Assembly (NCBI GenBank): GCA_964636985.1 | Contig: CAZWSX010000013.1 | Coordinates: forward strand, 124,001-188,000 | Length of the DNA: 64,000 nt | Origin: CAZWSX01 sp964636985 | GTDB lineage: Bacteria > Planctomycetota > Planctomycetia > Pirellulales > Pirellulaceae | Direction: 5' to 3' | In this document: piece by piece, positions 9,805 to 18,988 of the stretch | Layout of the letters: every line of letters starts with the position of its first letter | Numbering within the stretch: position 1 is the first letter of the stretch | Program-made: the position numbers and the translations under genes | The notes under the pieces: model-generated | The model's input: only the letters and a program-made list of their open reading frames with translations | Databases searched by the model: none | Told to the model about the DNA's origin: nothing

Positions 9805-10079
9805 CGTGAGTCGTTCGATCAGTGCTGGAGGTCGCGAATTGCCTTCCAACGAATCGCCCCTTTCAAAGGATTGGCGTCACGCCAGGGGGATCGCACTCGG
9901 CGACTCGTTCGCCTCCGCCACCCCCGCATCACTTTAACTGATTCTATTCGGGCCGTTCGCCGGAAAAAGGCGACCGACCGCCGCGTAACCCCCTTGTTTG
10001 ACCAAGAAATCACCCAAGAGTCGGGTCGTAACGGCAGCACAGGCCCAAGGCTTCCTACTCCTGGAGTAAGGCCGCGGGT

Positions 10080-10529
10080 TCAAGATCGCCCCTGCAATCC
10101 GCGCAGATAATATCGCTGCACATCGGCGGCACACGATCGGCCCGTCGGCGAGCATTGGCCGCACTGCGCCTCGGGCGATTTCGCGCGCAACACGATCTCG
10201 CGCGTGCGATGGGGAATTCCCCCCTCCTCCAAATCAAGCTCGATCGCATCGCTTCCCACATTGAAACACGGGCAAATCGGAGCCGCCGGGTCCTTGGGAT
10301 ACACAGGCCGCGACAGTTCGCTGGCCGAGACAGAGTCCTCCATCGCGTCGAAGTACGCCACCGCACACGTCGGCGTCTCGCAAAAAAAACAGGCCGATCC
10401 CAAGCGCGAACGTGCCTCCGCCGGGACAAAACGCGCGACCACGGCCTCGGGAACCGGAATCCCCACCGCGCCGCAATCGGGACAGTAGAACTCAGATTGA
10501 TCGGGCTCGCGGACGAAAGCCTTATTCAT
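10080..10529 (-). CDS. CopZ-type zinc-ribbon / [2Fe-2S] domain protein
   Basis: 149 residues with two cysteine sets. C16-x2-C19 with C47-x2-C50 and C55 form a zinc-ribbon-like unit. C86-x-C88 and C123-x2-C126 have the CxC...CxxC arrangement of BFD-like [2Fe-2S] domains. This combination is that of the N-terminal domain of Archaeoglobus CopZ, a copper chaperone in which the iron-sulfur domain is fused to a heavy-metal-associated (HMA) domain. Here the protein ends without any HMA domain, so it may donate electrons or metal to a partner elsewhere. It lies 27 bases downstream of the anti-sigma-like gene on the same strand, so co-transcription with the sigma factor is plausible. The family assignment is from cysteine spacing and remembered resemblance. 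Confidence 0.62.
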   Translation of the reverse strand: MNKAFVREPDQSEFYCPDCGAVGIPVPEAVVARFVPAEARSRLGSACFFCETPTCAVAYFDAMEDSVSASELSRPVYPKDPAAPICPCFNVGSDAIELDLEEGGIPHRTREIVLRAKSPEAQCGQCSPTGRSCAADVQRYYLRGLQGRS

Positions 10530-10556
10530 CGGAATGGAGAGCTTTTTGATGAAGCG

Positions 10557-10982
10557 CTACTTTGTCGAATCCCGCCGCTGCTTCCGCAGTTGCCCGGCGC
10601 TGGAATGGAAGATCTTGTTGCGACGATGTTGGCTGGCGTCGGGCGACTCCAGTACGGATCGCTTCAAGTCGGCAAAGTTCGATTGGCAGGTCCGGCAACC
10701 GATCGTCGTAAGATGGAACTGAATGTAGGCCGTGTGCTCATCGTCGAGCACGCCCAATAGCGAGCGGCCGATCTCTTCCCGCGAGGGACAACTCAACCGC
10801 CGCCGGCGCCAAATTTCGCCCAGCGAGTGCACGCCCGCATCGCGCCGCGAGGCCAGTTGCGCCAATTCTTCAAGCAGCTCCGGTTGCAGGCGCAGCGCAG
10901 TTTCGATCGCCGCCATGTCTTCGGCCGACAGCGATTCGTCGAGGTAGGCGATCAGTTCAGCTTGGGTCGGACGAGAGGGCAC
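10557..10982 (-). CDS. Putative anti-sigma factor-like zinc-binding protein
   Basis: 141 residues, soluble, no membrane segment. The N-terminus (LIAYLDESLSAEDMAAIETAL) resembles the start of many planctomycete anti-sigma proteins. The middle part, LSCPSREEIGRSLLG...FHLTTIGCRTCQSNF, gives a Cys/His set (C, H, C-x2-C) reminiscent of zinc-binding anti-sigma folds, although the His-to-Cys spacing is longer than the usual HxxxCxxC. The C-terminus is basic (HRRNKIFHSS...RKQRRDSTK). It begins 45 bases after the ECF sigma factor stop on the same strand, the usual order for sigma / anti-sigma pairs. The function is inferred mainly from that context. Confidence 0.6.
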   Translation of the reverse strand: MPSRPTQAELIAYLDESLSAEDMAAIETALRLQPELLEELAQLASRRDAGVHSLGEIWRRRRLSCPSREEIGRSLLGVLDDEHTAYIQFHLTTIGCRTCQSNFADLKRSVLESPDASQHRRNKIFHSSAGQLRKQRRDSTK

Positions 10983-11027
10983 GAGGGTATTGTTCCGAAG
11001 GAAATGTTCTGGACGAGCAGGAGCGAG

Positions 11028-11675
11028 CTACGATTTTTCGTCGTACAACTCAGGAAAAACTTCCTGCGACGGCTGTTGCTTACGGACCGCGGTTCGCATC
11101 TTGGCGATGAACTCGAATTTGTAGTTGGCGACGTGCTGCTCGGAGAGTTGCAACTCGCTCGCAACGTCTTTGTTCGCCCAACCTCGAACGAACAAAAGTT
11201 CCGCGCACTTGAGCTTTGCCCACTCCCCTTTCTCTTTCCACTTGTCGATTTGATCTTTTAGCGCGTCGGCGATCGCGTTTTCCTCCAGCGATTTGCGTTC
11301 GCCGCTGCGGGCGATGCTGCTAGCAGCCCGATCGCTGCCCGCCACGTCCCAATCGCCGCTGGTCTCGCCCGTCACTTTGGAGAGCGGCAAGGCCGGGCGG
11401 CGCCCTTCGCGGCGCAAGTGGTCGGTCAGCTTGTACGCGCAAATGGAAAACAAATAGCCTTCCAGCGGACGTTGGCCGTCGTAATTGGGAAGGCTATTGA
11501 GAAAGCCGACGAACGTTTCCTGCACGATATCCTCGGCGGGGCCCGATTTCCCGAGCCGGCTATCGACAAAGGCCAACAGCCGACCTTCGTATCGCGCGAT
11601 CAAATCGTTCCATGCGGTCTCGTCGCCGGAGCGGATGCGCTTGACGAGAATATCGTCGGCTTCGGAAGTGGACAT
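11028..11675 (-). CDS. ECF-type RNA polymerase sigma factor
   Basis: 215 residues. Region 2 is clear (WNDLIARYEGRLLAFVDSRLG, EDIVQETFVGFLNSLP, EGYLFSICAYKLTDHLRRE). A linker follows, then region 4 with the helix-turn-helix GWANKDVASELQLSEQHVANYKFEFIAKM. Length and architecture fit an extracytoplasmic-function sigma factor, of a kind numerous in Planctomycetes. It directs RNA polymerase to a small regulon; the target promoter cannot be read from the sequence. The gene is followed by the anti-sigma-like and CopZ-type genes and preceded, 61 bases away, by a membrane protein on the same strand, so this may be one signalling operon. The start ATG at 11675 gives MSTSEADDILVKRI, normal for the group. 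Confidence 0.9.
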   Translation of the reverse strand: MSTSEADDILVKRIRSGDETAWNDLIARYEGRLLAFVDSRLGKSGPAEDIVQETFVGFLNSLPNYDGQRPLEGYLFSICAYKLTDHLRREGRRPALPLSKVTGETSGDWDVAGSDRAASSIARSGERKSLEENAIADALKDQIDKWKEKGEWAKLKCAELLFVRGWANKDVASELQLSEQHVANYKFEFIAKMRTAVRKQQPSQEVFPELYDEKS

Positions 11676-11736
11676 GCAGCAAGCCCGCGGCGATAGGACG
11701 GCGAGTTGCGGCTTGCCAGCCGCAACCCTTCGTCAC

Positions 11737-12711
11737 TTACAGCCAATGGACCCAACGCGACCCCATCATGCCGGCGACGACAATTGCCAGTATCACCCCT
11801 CCCGCGGCCAACTTCAAGCGCGTCGTGTAATACCCACGCGTCGACGTATCGGCACGCAGATAGCCGAAGAACGTCAGCAGCATGCCGAGCGCCACGGTCC
11901 CCACCAGTGCGACCACGCCCACGCGGCTCGCCGAACGAATCTGCCGCCATCGATGCTGCACGTCGTGATCGAAATCGGGCGTGAACTGTACCAGGGCATG
12001 CACTTGCTTCATCGGACCGAAGCTGAACGTGCCTGTTTCGACGTATTCGTATTTGGGATTCACGAATCGCGATTTGACGTACTCGCCCGAGTAGCCCAAC
12101 AAAAGCGGTGCTTGCGACGAGCCGACCGTGCCTTCGATGTAACGATCGGTCGCCTCGCGCGCTTTGTTGAACAGCTCTTGCCGTGCTTCCGCTTCGGTGG
12201 CGAAGGGCCCCGAGGCAATCGCGATTTGTTTACCGACCGGCTGCCCTTTAACGAAGCTGAATTTCCCAATCCATTCAGGCCGCGTCCCGTGCCACACGGG
12301 GTCAATATGAATTCCTTCCGGGTCGGCAAGCGGGACATTCGCGTCCGCGCTGGCACTTGCGGGCACAGCACTCGGCGACGCGGGCAAACTTGGCTGAGCA
12401 GTCCCAGGCGCACTCGATGTCGTTTGGTACTTGAGCGGATTATCTTCGAAGGTCGCCTGATTTGAGGGTTGAGTCGAGGCGGGCTGTGTCGGCGCGGGTG
12501 CGACTGCCGCCGGAGTTGCGGCACTGTCGGGAACTGCTTCCGTTACCTTAGCAGGCGTTTCCGGAACAGGAGTTTGCTGCGCGGCTGCTTCTTGAGCCAC
12601 AGCGGCCGGCAAAACCGCCGACATCCACGAGACCGCCACCATAGAGACCAGAGCCAAATGGGCGGTCGCCCAGGCGGTCCACCCGCCAAATTTGACTACG
12701 TGAATCGACAT
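11737..12711 (-). CDS. Exported or membrane protein with two C-terminal helices, unknown
   Basis: 324 residues, not assigned to a family. A hydrophobic N-terminus (about 12-38, ATAHLALVSMVAVSWMSAVLPAAVAQ) ending in an AxA-like site suggests export. Residues ~40-135 are low-complexity Ala/Pro/Thr. Residues ~135-250 form a conserved-looking domain (HIDPVWHGTRPEWIGKFSF, ATEAEARQELFNKAREATDRYIE, RFVNPKYEYVETGTFSFGPM). Two transmembrane helices end the protein (VGVVALVGTVALGMLLTFFG and KLAAGGVILAIVVAGMMG). The domain layout fits an envelope protein exposed to the periplasm. It is 61 bases upstream of the ECF sigma factor on the same strand, which suggests, but does not prove, a link to envelope signalling. 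Confidence 0.65.
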   Translation of the reverse strand: MSIHVVKFGGWTAWATAHLALVSMVAVSWMSAVLPAAVAQEAAAQQTPVPETPAKVTEAVPDSAATPAAVAPAPTQPASTQPSNQATFEDNPLKYQTTSSAPGTAQPSLPASPSAVPASASADANVPLADPEGIHIDPVWHGTRPEWIGKFSFVKGQPVGKQIAIASGPFATEAEARQELFNKAREATDRYIEGTVGSSQAPLLLGYSGEYVKSRFVNPKYEYVETGTFSFGPMKQVHALVQFTPDFDHDVQHRWRQIRSASRVGVVALVGTVALGMLLTFFGYLRADTSTRGYYTTRLKLAAGGVILAIVVAGMMGSRWVHWL

Positions 12712-12808
12712 GTGTTTCTTCCCGTGAAAAGCACCTACCCAGGGGCACGATCAGCGAGCCCACCATCACGGTATTCGATGGCAGGGGACAGATATTAGAG
12801 GGGGCAAC

Positions 12809-12833
12809 TCTTTTCGCGGAGATTACGAAAAGA
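12809..12833. promoter_or_regulatory. 8-bp inverted repeat upstream of 11737-12711 gene
   Basis: TCTTTTCG and CGAAAAGA flank a nine-base spacer, about 100 bases upstream of the membrane protein start on the minus strand. Possible operator or RNA hairpin. Confidence 0.35.
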
Positions 12834-12850
12834 CTACCCAATACAGCCGC

Positions 12851-12876
12851 TAAACATTCGATCGGGCGAATGTTTT
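12851..12876 (-). terminator. Hairpin just downstream of kinase stop
   Basis: AAACATTCG-ATCGGG-CGAATGTTT, a perfect 9-bp stem, 11 bases past the kinase stop codon on the minus strand. The T residues lie inside the stem and no long U tract follows, so termination is likely but not certain. Confidence 0.45.
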
Positions 12877-12886
12877 AGGCCAGCTG

Positions 12887-15052
12887 TTACGTCCGGTGGA
12901 CTTCCCGCAAGGCAGCCTGCCGCTGGGCCTTATTATACCAGGGTGCGGCCGCTTGCACGGCCAGCGAGGTGACCGCCGGAATCGCCCAGCACCACGGCCC
13001 GAGCACTGGGAAAGCCGCCCACAGGAGCCCGCCACCCATCGCCAGGAAGAGAACCAGCCAAATCGCCATCCCTGTCCTGCGCGTTGGATCGGCTTGCAGC
13101 CACCATCGGGGGGCGGCCATCGCGATTCCGAAAAACAACACGAACGGTAGCCACATCGAATCGGCATCGATGCGGCCGGCAATCGTGCGTATTGAATCTG
13201 GGTCGACGGAAGTCACCAACAAGGTCGACTGAATCGCGTACGACACCAGCCCCAACCCAATTCCAGCGACGGCCATGATCGAGCGGCGCTTCCACTGATT
13301 TCCTTCGCGACCTTCCCACCACTTCGACAAGCCGAGGATCGTCCACGCCGAGATCGTCACGCTCGCGATCAACCACGTCAGACGCGGTGCGAAGTACGGA
13401 TCGCCAACGCCTCCGAACGTCATCGCATGCAGCATGCAAGCCAACAAGGTGCTCGCCAAAATGGCGACACCCGCCGACCACAGCAGGCTGCCCGTAATTT
13501 CCGTTGTCTTCTCGCGAGAACCCTTGGCCAAGACGCGGCTGTTCAGCACTTCTGTAACGGTCCGCGGTCGAGCCGATCGGAACGGGCTTTCTCCTTCCGC
13601 GGCAACCGTCGTTGTGCTGGCGCCATACCGCCACAGAGCAATCGCCAATCCCGTGAGCAGCACCGCCGCACTCAGCGGCCACGGGACAATGATCAAAATC
13701 AGCAGCGACGCCAAAATCACCAGCGTCTTAATCCCCGGCGAAACACCCGAGAACGGCAAGCGGGCCGGGTCGACACCCAGCGGCGAGCGGGCCGGAACTT
13801 GACCGACCTGGCCGGGGCGAGTTGCCTGCGTATAAGGCTGGCCCTGCGCCACATGGCCATTCACGGGGCGAGGCTGGCCGAATGAACCAAGTGGAATCGG
13901 TGTCGCCAGGCGAGAACCGTTCATCGAACCCTGTACCGGCGGGCGGCCTCCCGAATCTTTCACCGGGCCGAACACCATTTCCGGTGCCCGCGACGATTGC
14001 GAACGCTCGACGAATTCGATCGGAGCCGATGCCTGTCGGAGTTGGCTGCTTTGCGGTTGCTGTGCCGGCTGCCTGGCCGTGGAAGCGGGCGGAACCGGTG
14101 TGTCGCCAGCAAGGGCTCGCACCTCGGCGCACATCTCGGTCACCAACTCGTAGCGATCGGTTGGGTCCTTGGCCAGAGCCTTCGCCACAATAACTCGATA
14201 AGCACCCGGAACACCCGACAGATCGGGGTTCGCCGTCAGGTGCTTCATGATGATCTCTTGCGTGCTCTCACCCTCGAACGGAACTTTGCCCGTGATGAGT
14301 TCGAACAGCACAATGCCCAGGGCATAAATATCGATCTGCCGGCCGTAGTTCCCCTTGCCGATTTCCGGCGCCATGTAGTGGAACGTCCCCACACTTTCCG
14401 TGTGGCCGCTTCCCCGGCTATAGGAGATGAACTTCGACAAACCGTAATCGCCGATCTTCACGACTCCTTCGTCGGTGAAGATGTTGCCCGGCTTGAGGTC
14501 GCGGTGGACGATGCCGTGGTCGTGCAAGTAAGCAAGGCCCGCGGCGATGCCCTCGAACCAGCGCGTCACCTCTTCCAACGAGAGCCCATTGGGATTGCGA
14601 TCGAGAACATCCTTCAGGCTCTCGCCATGGATGAACTCCATGATCACCCAAGCGTGGCCGGCGTCGTCGTAACGAATGTCGTACAAGTCGAGCAGGTTGG
14701 GGTGCTTCAGGTTCAAGCACTGGCTCACGCCGCGCAGCTCGACTTCCAGATTGCGCTGCACGCGTTTGAGCGCGACTTCTTTACCGGCATCGCTCGTGGC
14801 AAAGTAGACCTCGCCGAAGCCGCCGATGCCCACTCCGCGACGAATGGTGTAACCATCGAACGGGCGGTGGCCGCTTGGGTAGCTGAACTTCATCGTTGCC
14901 GTTCGAACAGGCGGTCGGGGCAAGACTTGGCTATCCGGCGAATGAGAATCGTTTTCCATCAATACCGGGCGACCATCGAACCCACTGGGGCCAATTCCGT
15001 TTGCGCCCGGTAGAGGGTCATCGCTTGTGGCTAGATCGCGCCGCATGGTCAT
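12887..15052 (-). CDS. Ser/Thr protein kinase with polytopic membrane C-terminus
   Basis: 721 residues. The kinase domain spans about 65-330: glycine loop GVGIGGFGEVYFA (73-85), Lys96 in VALK, HRDLKPGN (183-190) with Asp185, DYG (202-204) where DFG is usual, and GTFHYMAPE (222-230). All catalytic residues are present, so it should be active. A Pro/Gln/Ser-rich juxtamembrane stretch (about 330-440) is followed by many hydrophobic helices to the C-terminus (for example TLVILASLLILIIVPWPLSAAVLLTGLAIAL, MAVAGIGLGLVSYAIQ, WCWAIPAVTSLAVQAAA). Such Hanks-type kinases are abundant in Planctomycetes; substrates are unknown. The ATG at 15052 leaves a ~60-residue unstructured N-terminus; ATGs at 15046 and further downstream are possible. 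Confidence 0.92.
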   Translation of the reverse strand: MTMRRDLATSDDPLPGANGIGPSGFDGRPVLMENDSHSPDSQVLPRPPVRTATMKFSYPSGHRPFDGYTIRRGVGIGGFGEVYFATSDAGKEVALKRVQRNLEVELRGVSQCLNLKHPNLLDLYDIRYDDAGHAWVIMEFIHGESLKDVLDRNPNGLSLEEVTRWFEGIAAGLAYLHDHGIVHRDLKPGNIFTDEGVVKIGDYGLSKFISYSRGSGHTESVGTFHYMAPEIGKGNYGRQIDIYALGIVLFELITGKVPFEGESTQEIIMKHLTANPDLSGVPGAYRVIVAKALAKDPTDRYELVTEMCAEVRALAGDTPVPPASTARQPAQQPQSSQLRQASAPIEFVERSQSSRAPEMVFGPVKDSGGRPPVQGSMNGSRLATPIPLGSFGQPRPVNGHVAQGQPYTQATRPGQVGQVPARSPLGVDPARLPFSGVSPGIKTLVILASLLILIIVPWPLSAAVLLTGLAIALWRYGASTTTVAAEGESPFRSARPRTVTEVLNSRVLAKGSREKTTEITGSLLWSAGVAILASTLLACMLHAMTFGGVGDPYFAPRLTWLIASVTISAWTILGLSKWWEGREGNQWKRRSIMAVAGIGLGLVSYAIQSTLLVTSVDPDSIRTIAGRIDADSMWLPFVLFFGIAMAAPRWWLQADPTRRTGMAIWLVLFLAMGGGLLWAAFPVLGPWCWAIPAVTSLAVQAAAPWYNKAQRQAALREVHRT

Positions 15053-15562
15053 TCTACTCGTGCCAGGAACACCTCGGTCCCCAGCGGTAACAAGTTATTC
15101 GTACCGATCACCGCTGCGATTCGCCCGATGGGGCTGCGCACGGCAACTACGTCTATCCGGTCGTGTTCGTTCTTCGTGTCTAGGAGTGTTCGCGGGTTTC
15201 CGAAAATTATTGGAGAACGAATCTTTCGTTTGGGTTCATCCCTCAATGTAACGGCTTACAGGACAACACGTTACACAATAAGACAAATTGTCGTTTTCAG
15301 TCTCCAGCTCCACCATTCTGCCCCGAATGGGGTCCTCCCAACGGAAGGGTGTCGAAGAAAGCGACAGCAAAGTCACGATAGTCGACATCGCAAGCTGGCG
15401 ATCGCTGCGGAGAAATCCCCTCCCTCTTCCTGAAAGCCCTCCGGTAAGCGATTCTCTCCGGTTTTCCGCGTGTGCGCAACTGTTAGCGCCGTTTTGGCCC
15501 GTCGCTTGCTCATCTCACCAATTCCTTTCCGTTCTGTAACGTTTGGATCACTGAGACCTTAA
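15053..15562. other. 510-base divergent intergenic region
   Basis: Separates the kinase (-) from the DUF1559 gene (+) and must hold promoters for both. I see no convincing reading frame. A small palindrome GACAA-A-TTGTC lies at 15282-15292, in an AT-richer patch, and may be an operator. No Shine-Dalgarno site is obvious before 15563. Confidence 0.5.
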
Positions 15563-16597
15563 ATGCACCGTCGCAACCAAGCCCAAACGGGCTTCACGCT
15601 GGTCGAGTTACTAGTGGTGATCGCCATCATCGGCATCCTGGTTGCCATGCTCTTGCCGGCCATTCAAGCCGCCCGTGAGGCGGCTCGACGGACTCAGTGC
15701 TCCAACAACATCCGTCAGCTCGCTTTGGCCGTGCACAACTACGAGGGAGCGTTGCTACAGATCCCGCCGGCAGCCTTGATGCGTCCCGGCACGGCGCTAG
15801 CGACGAACAACGGTGTCTGGTCGGTTCATGGTCGCATTCTTGGATTCATCGAACAGGAGGCGATGCAGAACAAGGTCGACCTGACCCTACCTTGGGACGC
15901 TCAACTCGGCACCGGCGTTCCCACAACCCGCATTGCCACATTCCTTTGCCCAAGCGAACCGAACGATTTCATGCGTTACAAGAGCGGGGCGAACTTCGTT
16001 TACCCCCACACGTACGGCTTCAACTACGGAACTTGGCGCATCTGGGACCCCACCAGCGCTGCCGCAGGGGACGGAGTCTTTATTGTGAACGGGGGACTTA
16101 ACCTCAGTCGCATTCCCGATGGAACAAGCAACACGTTGATGATTTCGGAGGTGAAGGCCTTCACACCCTACTCTCGCAACATGACTAGCAATCCCAGCGT
16201 GACTCCGCCGTCGACATCGGCTGAAGTCGCGGCATTGGTTATTGCGGCACCCGACAAGAAACTGGGAGCAGCCACCAACGACAACACGGGGCATACCGAG
16301 TGGCCCGATGGACGAGTTCACCATGCAGGTTTCACCACCGTGCTTACCCCCAATACAAAAGTGGAGGCCTTGATCGGCGGCATTGCGTATGATGCTGACT
16401 TCAACAACCAACAAGAAGGCCGCAGCGCTACCATCGCTACCTATGCAGCGGTCACGTCAAGAAGTTGGCACTCTGGGAAGGTAGTCAATGTCGCCATGCT
16501 CGATGGCTCCACGCGATCGATCCAGCGTGAAATCAATCTCATAACATGGCGAGCGCTCGGCACCCGCGCCGGGGGCGAAAACCCGTCGGGCTACTGA
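15563..16597 (+). CDS. DUF1559 pseudopilin-like protein
   Basis: 344 residues. The N-terminus is a class III (prepilin) signal: MHRRNQAQTG / FTLVELLVVIAIIGILVAMLLP, with cleavage expected after Gly10 and Glu15 at the usual +5 position. It is followed by AIQAAREAARRTQCSNNIRQLALA, the hallmark of DUF1559 (SBP_bac_10-type) proteins. The C-terminus has the family ending with a glycine-rich heading and a VAMLDGSTR motif. Planctomycete genomes carry dozens to hundreds of these. They are presumed to be pilin-like surface or secretion subunits, but no member's function is firmly known to me. It stands alone, with no secretion genes nearby, so the processing peptidase must come from elsewhere. Confidence 0.93.
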   Translation: MHRRNQAQTGFTLVELLVVIAIIGILVAMLLPAIQAAREAARRTQCSNNIRQLALAVHNYEGALLQIPPAALMRPGTALATNNGVWSVHGRILGFIEQEAMQNKVDLTLPWDAQLGTGVPTTRIATFLCPSEPNDFMRYKSGANFVYPHTYGFNYGTWRIWDPTSAAAGDGVFIVNGGLNLSRIPDGTSNTLMISEVKAFTPYSRNMTSNPSVTPPSTSAEVAALVIAAPDKKLGAATNDNTGHTEWPDGRVHHAGFTTVLTPNTKVEALIGGIAYDADFNNQQEGRSATIATYAAVTSRSWHSGKVVNVAMLDGSTRSIQREINLITWRALGTRAGGENPSGY

Positions 16598-16904
16598 TTG
16601 GCCCTACAAGCGAGACGTTTGAATCCGTCCACTCGTGACGTTGGTTCCTTCCAAATCGATCTCTGCCAGGCCGCCCCAGGCATCTAACGTTCCGCAGCCC
16701 TCGATCCCCAATGCGGCAAGGCTTCAGCTCAGGCTAAGGCTCTGGCCTTTTGGATATCCGAATGGTGATTGGTCTCGTCAAGGCACCCAGCGCGGAGTTC
16801 GTAAAGATTGAGCGAATTTGGCAAGTCCAGGTTGATCGTCTCAATCCCAGCCAATAGCCTTAGTCGTTTCCTCGCTTGAACGATGGGGCGACAGTATTCC
16901 GGTC
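16598..16904. other. 307-base intergenic region with weak terminator
   Basis: Between the DUF1559 and GT39-like genes. AAGGC-TCTG-GCCTT followed by TT (16736-16751) could be a weak intrinsic terminator on the plus strand. Nothing else recognisable. Confidence 0.35.
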
Positions 16905-18935
16905 ATGACAACGCCGTCCGCCACTCCCGATGCCCCCGAGCCCTCTCCCTCGCAAGGCACTTCGTGGGGCGTGGTGAGTCTCCTGGTCGTGCTCCTCCTT
17001 GTTGCCGCGCACGTAACACTGGGTGTGATGTCGACGTCGCGGCTCTCGGCTACCTTCGACGAACCCGCCCACACCGTTTCTGGCGAGGTCTACTGGCGAT
17101 ACAACGACTATCGCTTCCAGCCCGAAAACGGAAATCTGCCGCAGCGCTGGTGCGCGCTGGGAAACTATCTCTTCAGGTCAGTGCCCGTGACCAAGCCGAC
17201 CGACGTCGAGTGGGAACGATCGGACGTCTGGACGCTGGTCGGTAAAAAGCTGGCCAGTGACGGAGACGACCTCGGCGATCGACTGGCTCTCGCGCGTCTC
17301 TTCTCGGTGTTCTGGGGCGCAAGCATCTGCGTCCTCGTGTACTGGACTTCCCAGAAAATCTTCGGACCCGAAAGTGGCCTGCTGTCGCTAGCCTTGTGTG
17401 CTTTCTGCCCGACGTTGCTTGCCAACGGCCCTTTGGCGACATCCGATGCCTGTGCCGCGTTCTTCTTTCTCGCCGCCACGCTTTCGACTTGGGAGTTGCT
17501 CCACCGCGTCGATCTCACGCGCTGGTGTCTTACGACGCTCGCCGTTGCCGGGCTCTGTCTGGCGAAATACTCCGCGCCGCTGATCCTTCCCATCGCGGCG
17601 ATCTTGACGATCGTTCGACTCATTGCCGGATACCCAACCGGCATCGGCTTGTTCGGAGTCGCCCGTACTTTCTCGTCGCGCGCTATAGCGGCTCTCCTGG
17701 CAGCAGGCAATGTTCTTACCATCGGCGTCGCATCGTGGGCTATCCTCTGGACCGCCTACGGCTGGCGCTACGAGACAATCAATCCACACCTATCCAGCCC
17801 AGGCGAAATGTACGTGGGTGGGTCGCTCGAACAACTGTTGCCGCACGTCCCCTCGCGCCGAGTCGCCGCGGCGATCTCGATGGTGGCCGAACGAGAACTC
17901 TTGCCCGAAGCCTACTGCTACGGCGCGACTCACGTCCTGGCTAAGCAGGAACGCGACAGCTTCTTCAACGGCGAATACTCGTACAAAGGCTGGCTCGCGT
18001 TTTTTCCCTACTGCTTTGCCGTGAAGACCTCCCCGCTGCTGTTAGCGGTGCTGTTGTTAAGTGCCCTCGGCTGGATCGTGAGAAGGCGTTCCTCCAATGC
18101 CCCGTCCCCGGCAAACAAATCACAAGGCGGATTCGATCGCGGCACCTTCTACGCCTGCATTCCGCTGATAACGCTACTCTGCGTCTACTGGCTTTCGGCC
18201 CTCTCCACGACGCTCAACATCGGCCACCGCCACATCCTTCCCACCTATCCACCGCTCTACGTGCTTGCGGGCGGCGCCTTGGCCTGGATCTCCAACAAGA
18301 CACTCGCGAGAGGACTTCTCGCTGCTGCAACGATCGTCGCCGCGACGATCGCCATGACCGCCTTTCCCCACTACCTCGCCTACTTCAACGGCATCGTGAC
18401 GCGCGACGAAGGCTATCGTCATCTGGTCGACAGCAGTCTCGATTGGGGCCAAGATCTGCCGACCCTGCGCGACTGGCTCAAAGCCAATAATCCTTCCGCA
18501 GAAGACGGCGGCTCCCAACGAGTGTTTCTCGATTACTTTGGAATCGATTCCCCCAAGCGGTTCGACATCGAGTCGGAACCCGTGATGAGTGGCTGCCAGA
18601 ATTCGAGGATCGCGCCGGGCCTCTACTGTTTTAGTGCCACCGAGCTGCAGGCGGTTTACGCCCCCAACGAGCAACAGTGGACCCCCGTCATGCAGCAATC
18701 GTTCAACACCATGCGAGAGCTGGCCAAGGCGGGCTTCGCCAACACGCCGCGGGGAACACAAATCAACGGCCAACTCGTCGACGGCAAAATACTGTCCGAG
18801 CTATACCCGGCCGTGTTGCGGTTTCGGCTCAGAACGATCCTGCGTTCGAAAAAGCCGCTCGCGAATGTTGGCGGATCTATACTGGTGTTCGACGTGACGC
18901 CTGAATTCGCTGCATCCGTCGTCGACGATGAATAG
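16905..18935 (+). CDS. GT39-like membrane mannosyltransferase
   Basis: 676 residues. The first helix is at about 21-43; the first periplasmic loop begins with Asp52-Glu53 in TFDEPAHT, the acidic pair used by polyisoprenyl-phosphate-sugar transferases (GT-C fold; PMT/ArnT type). Around ten hydrophobic helices follow, with GHRHILPTYPPLYVLAGGAL near residue 445 and HYLAYFNGIV, both typical of bacterial GT39-like proteins. The C-terminal ~180 residues (from DSSLDWGQDLPTLRDWL) are soluble. It probably moves a sugar from a lipid carrier to a protein or glycolipid on the outer face of the inner membrane. The next gene, 53 bases on, is a GT2 enzyme of the type that could charge the lipid carrier, so the two plausibly act in sequence. 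The acceptor is unknown. Confidence 0.85.
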   Translation: MTTPSATPDAPEPSPSQGTSWGVVSLLVVLLLVAAHVTLGVMSTSRLSATFDEPAHTVSGEVYWRYNDYRFQPENGNLPQRWCALGNYLFRSVPVTKPTDVEWERSDVWTLVGKKLASDGDDLGDRLALARLFSVFWGASICVLVYWTSQKIFGPESGLLSLALCAFCPTLLANGPLATSDACAAFFFLAATLSTWELLHRVDLTRWCLTTLAVAGLCLAKYSAPLILPIAAILTIVRLIAGYPTGIGLFGVARTFSSRAIAALLAAGNVLTIGVASWAILWTAYGWRYETINPHLSSPGEMYVGGSLEQLLPHVPSRRVAAAISMVAERELLPEAYCYGATHVLAKQERDSFFNGEYSYKGWLAFFPYCFAVKTSPLLLAVLLLSALGWIVRRRSSNAPSPANKSQGGFDRGTFYACIPLITLLCVYWLSALSTTLNIGHRHILPTYPPLYVLAGGALAWISNKTLARGLLAAATIVAATIAMTAFPHYLAYFNGIVTRDEGYRHLVDSSLDWGQDLPTLRDWLKANNPSAEDGGSQRVFLDYFGIDSPKRFDIESEPVMSGCQNSRIAPGLYCFSATELQAVYAPNEQQWTPVMQQSFNTMRELAKAGFANTPRGTQINGQLVDGKILSELYPAVLRFRLRTILRSKKPLANVGGSILVFDVTPEFAASVVDDE

Positions 18936-18988
18936 CGAATGGCGGACAAGCGGATCGCGAACTACGGCTTTCGATTAGACTCTTCATC

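Noticed and set aside
10065..10100. tRNA-like GGTTCAAG loop
   Set aside because: Only the T-loop-like string is present; no anticodon or acceptor stem can be formed.
12887..15052. DYG instead of DFG as evidence of a dead kinase
   Set aside because: DYG occurs in many active bacterial kinases, and all other catalytic residues are present.
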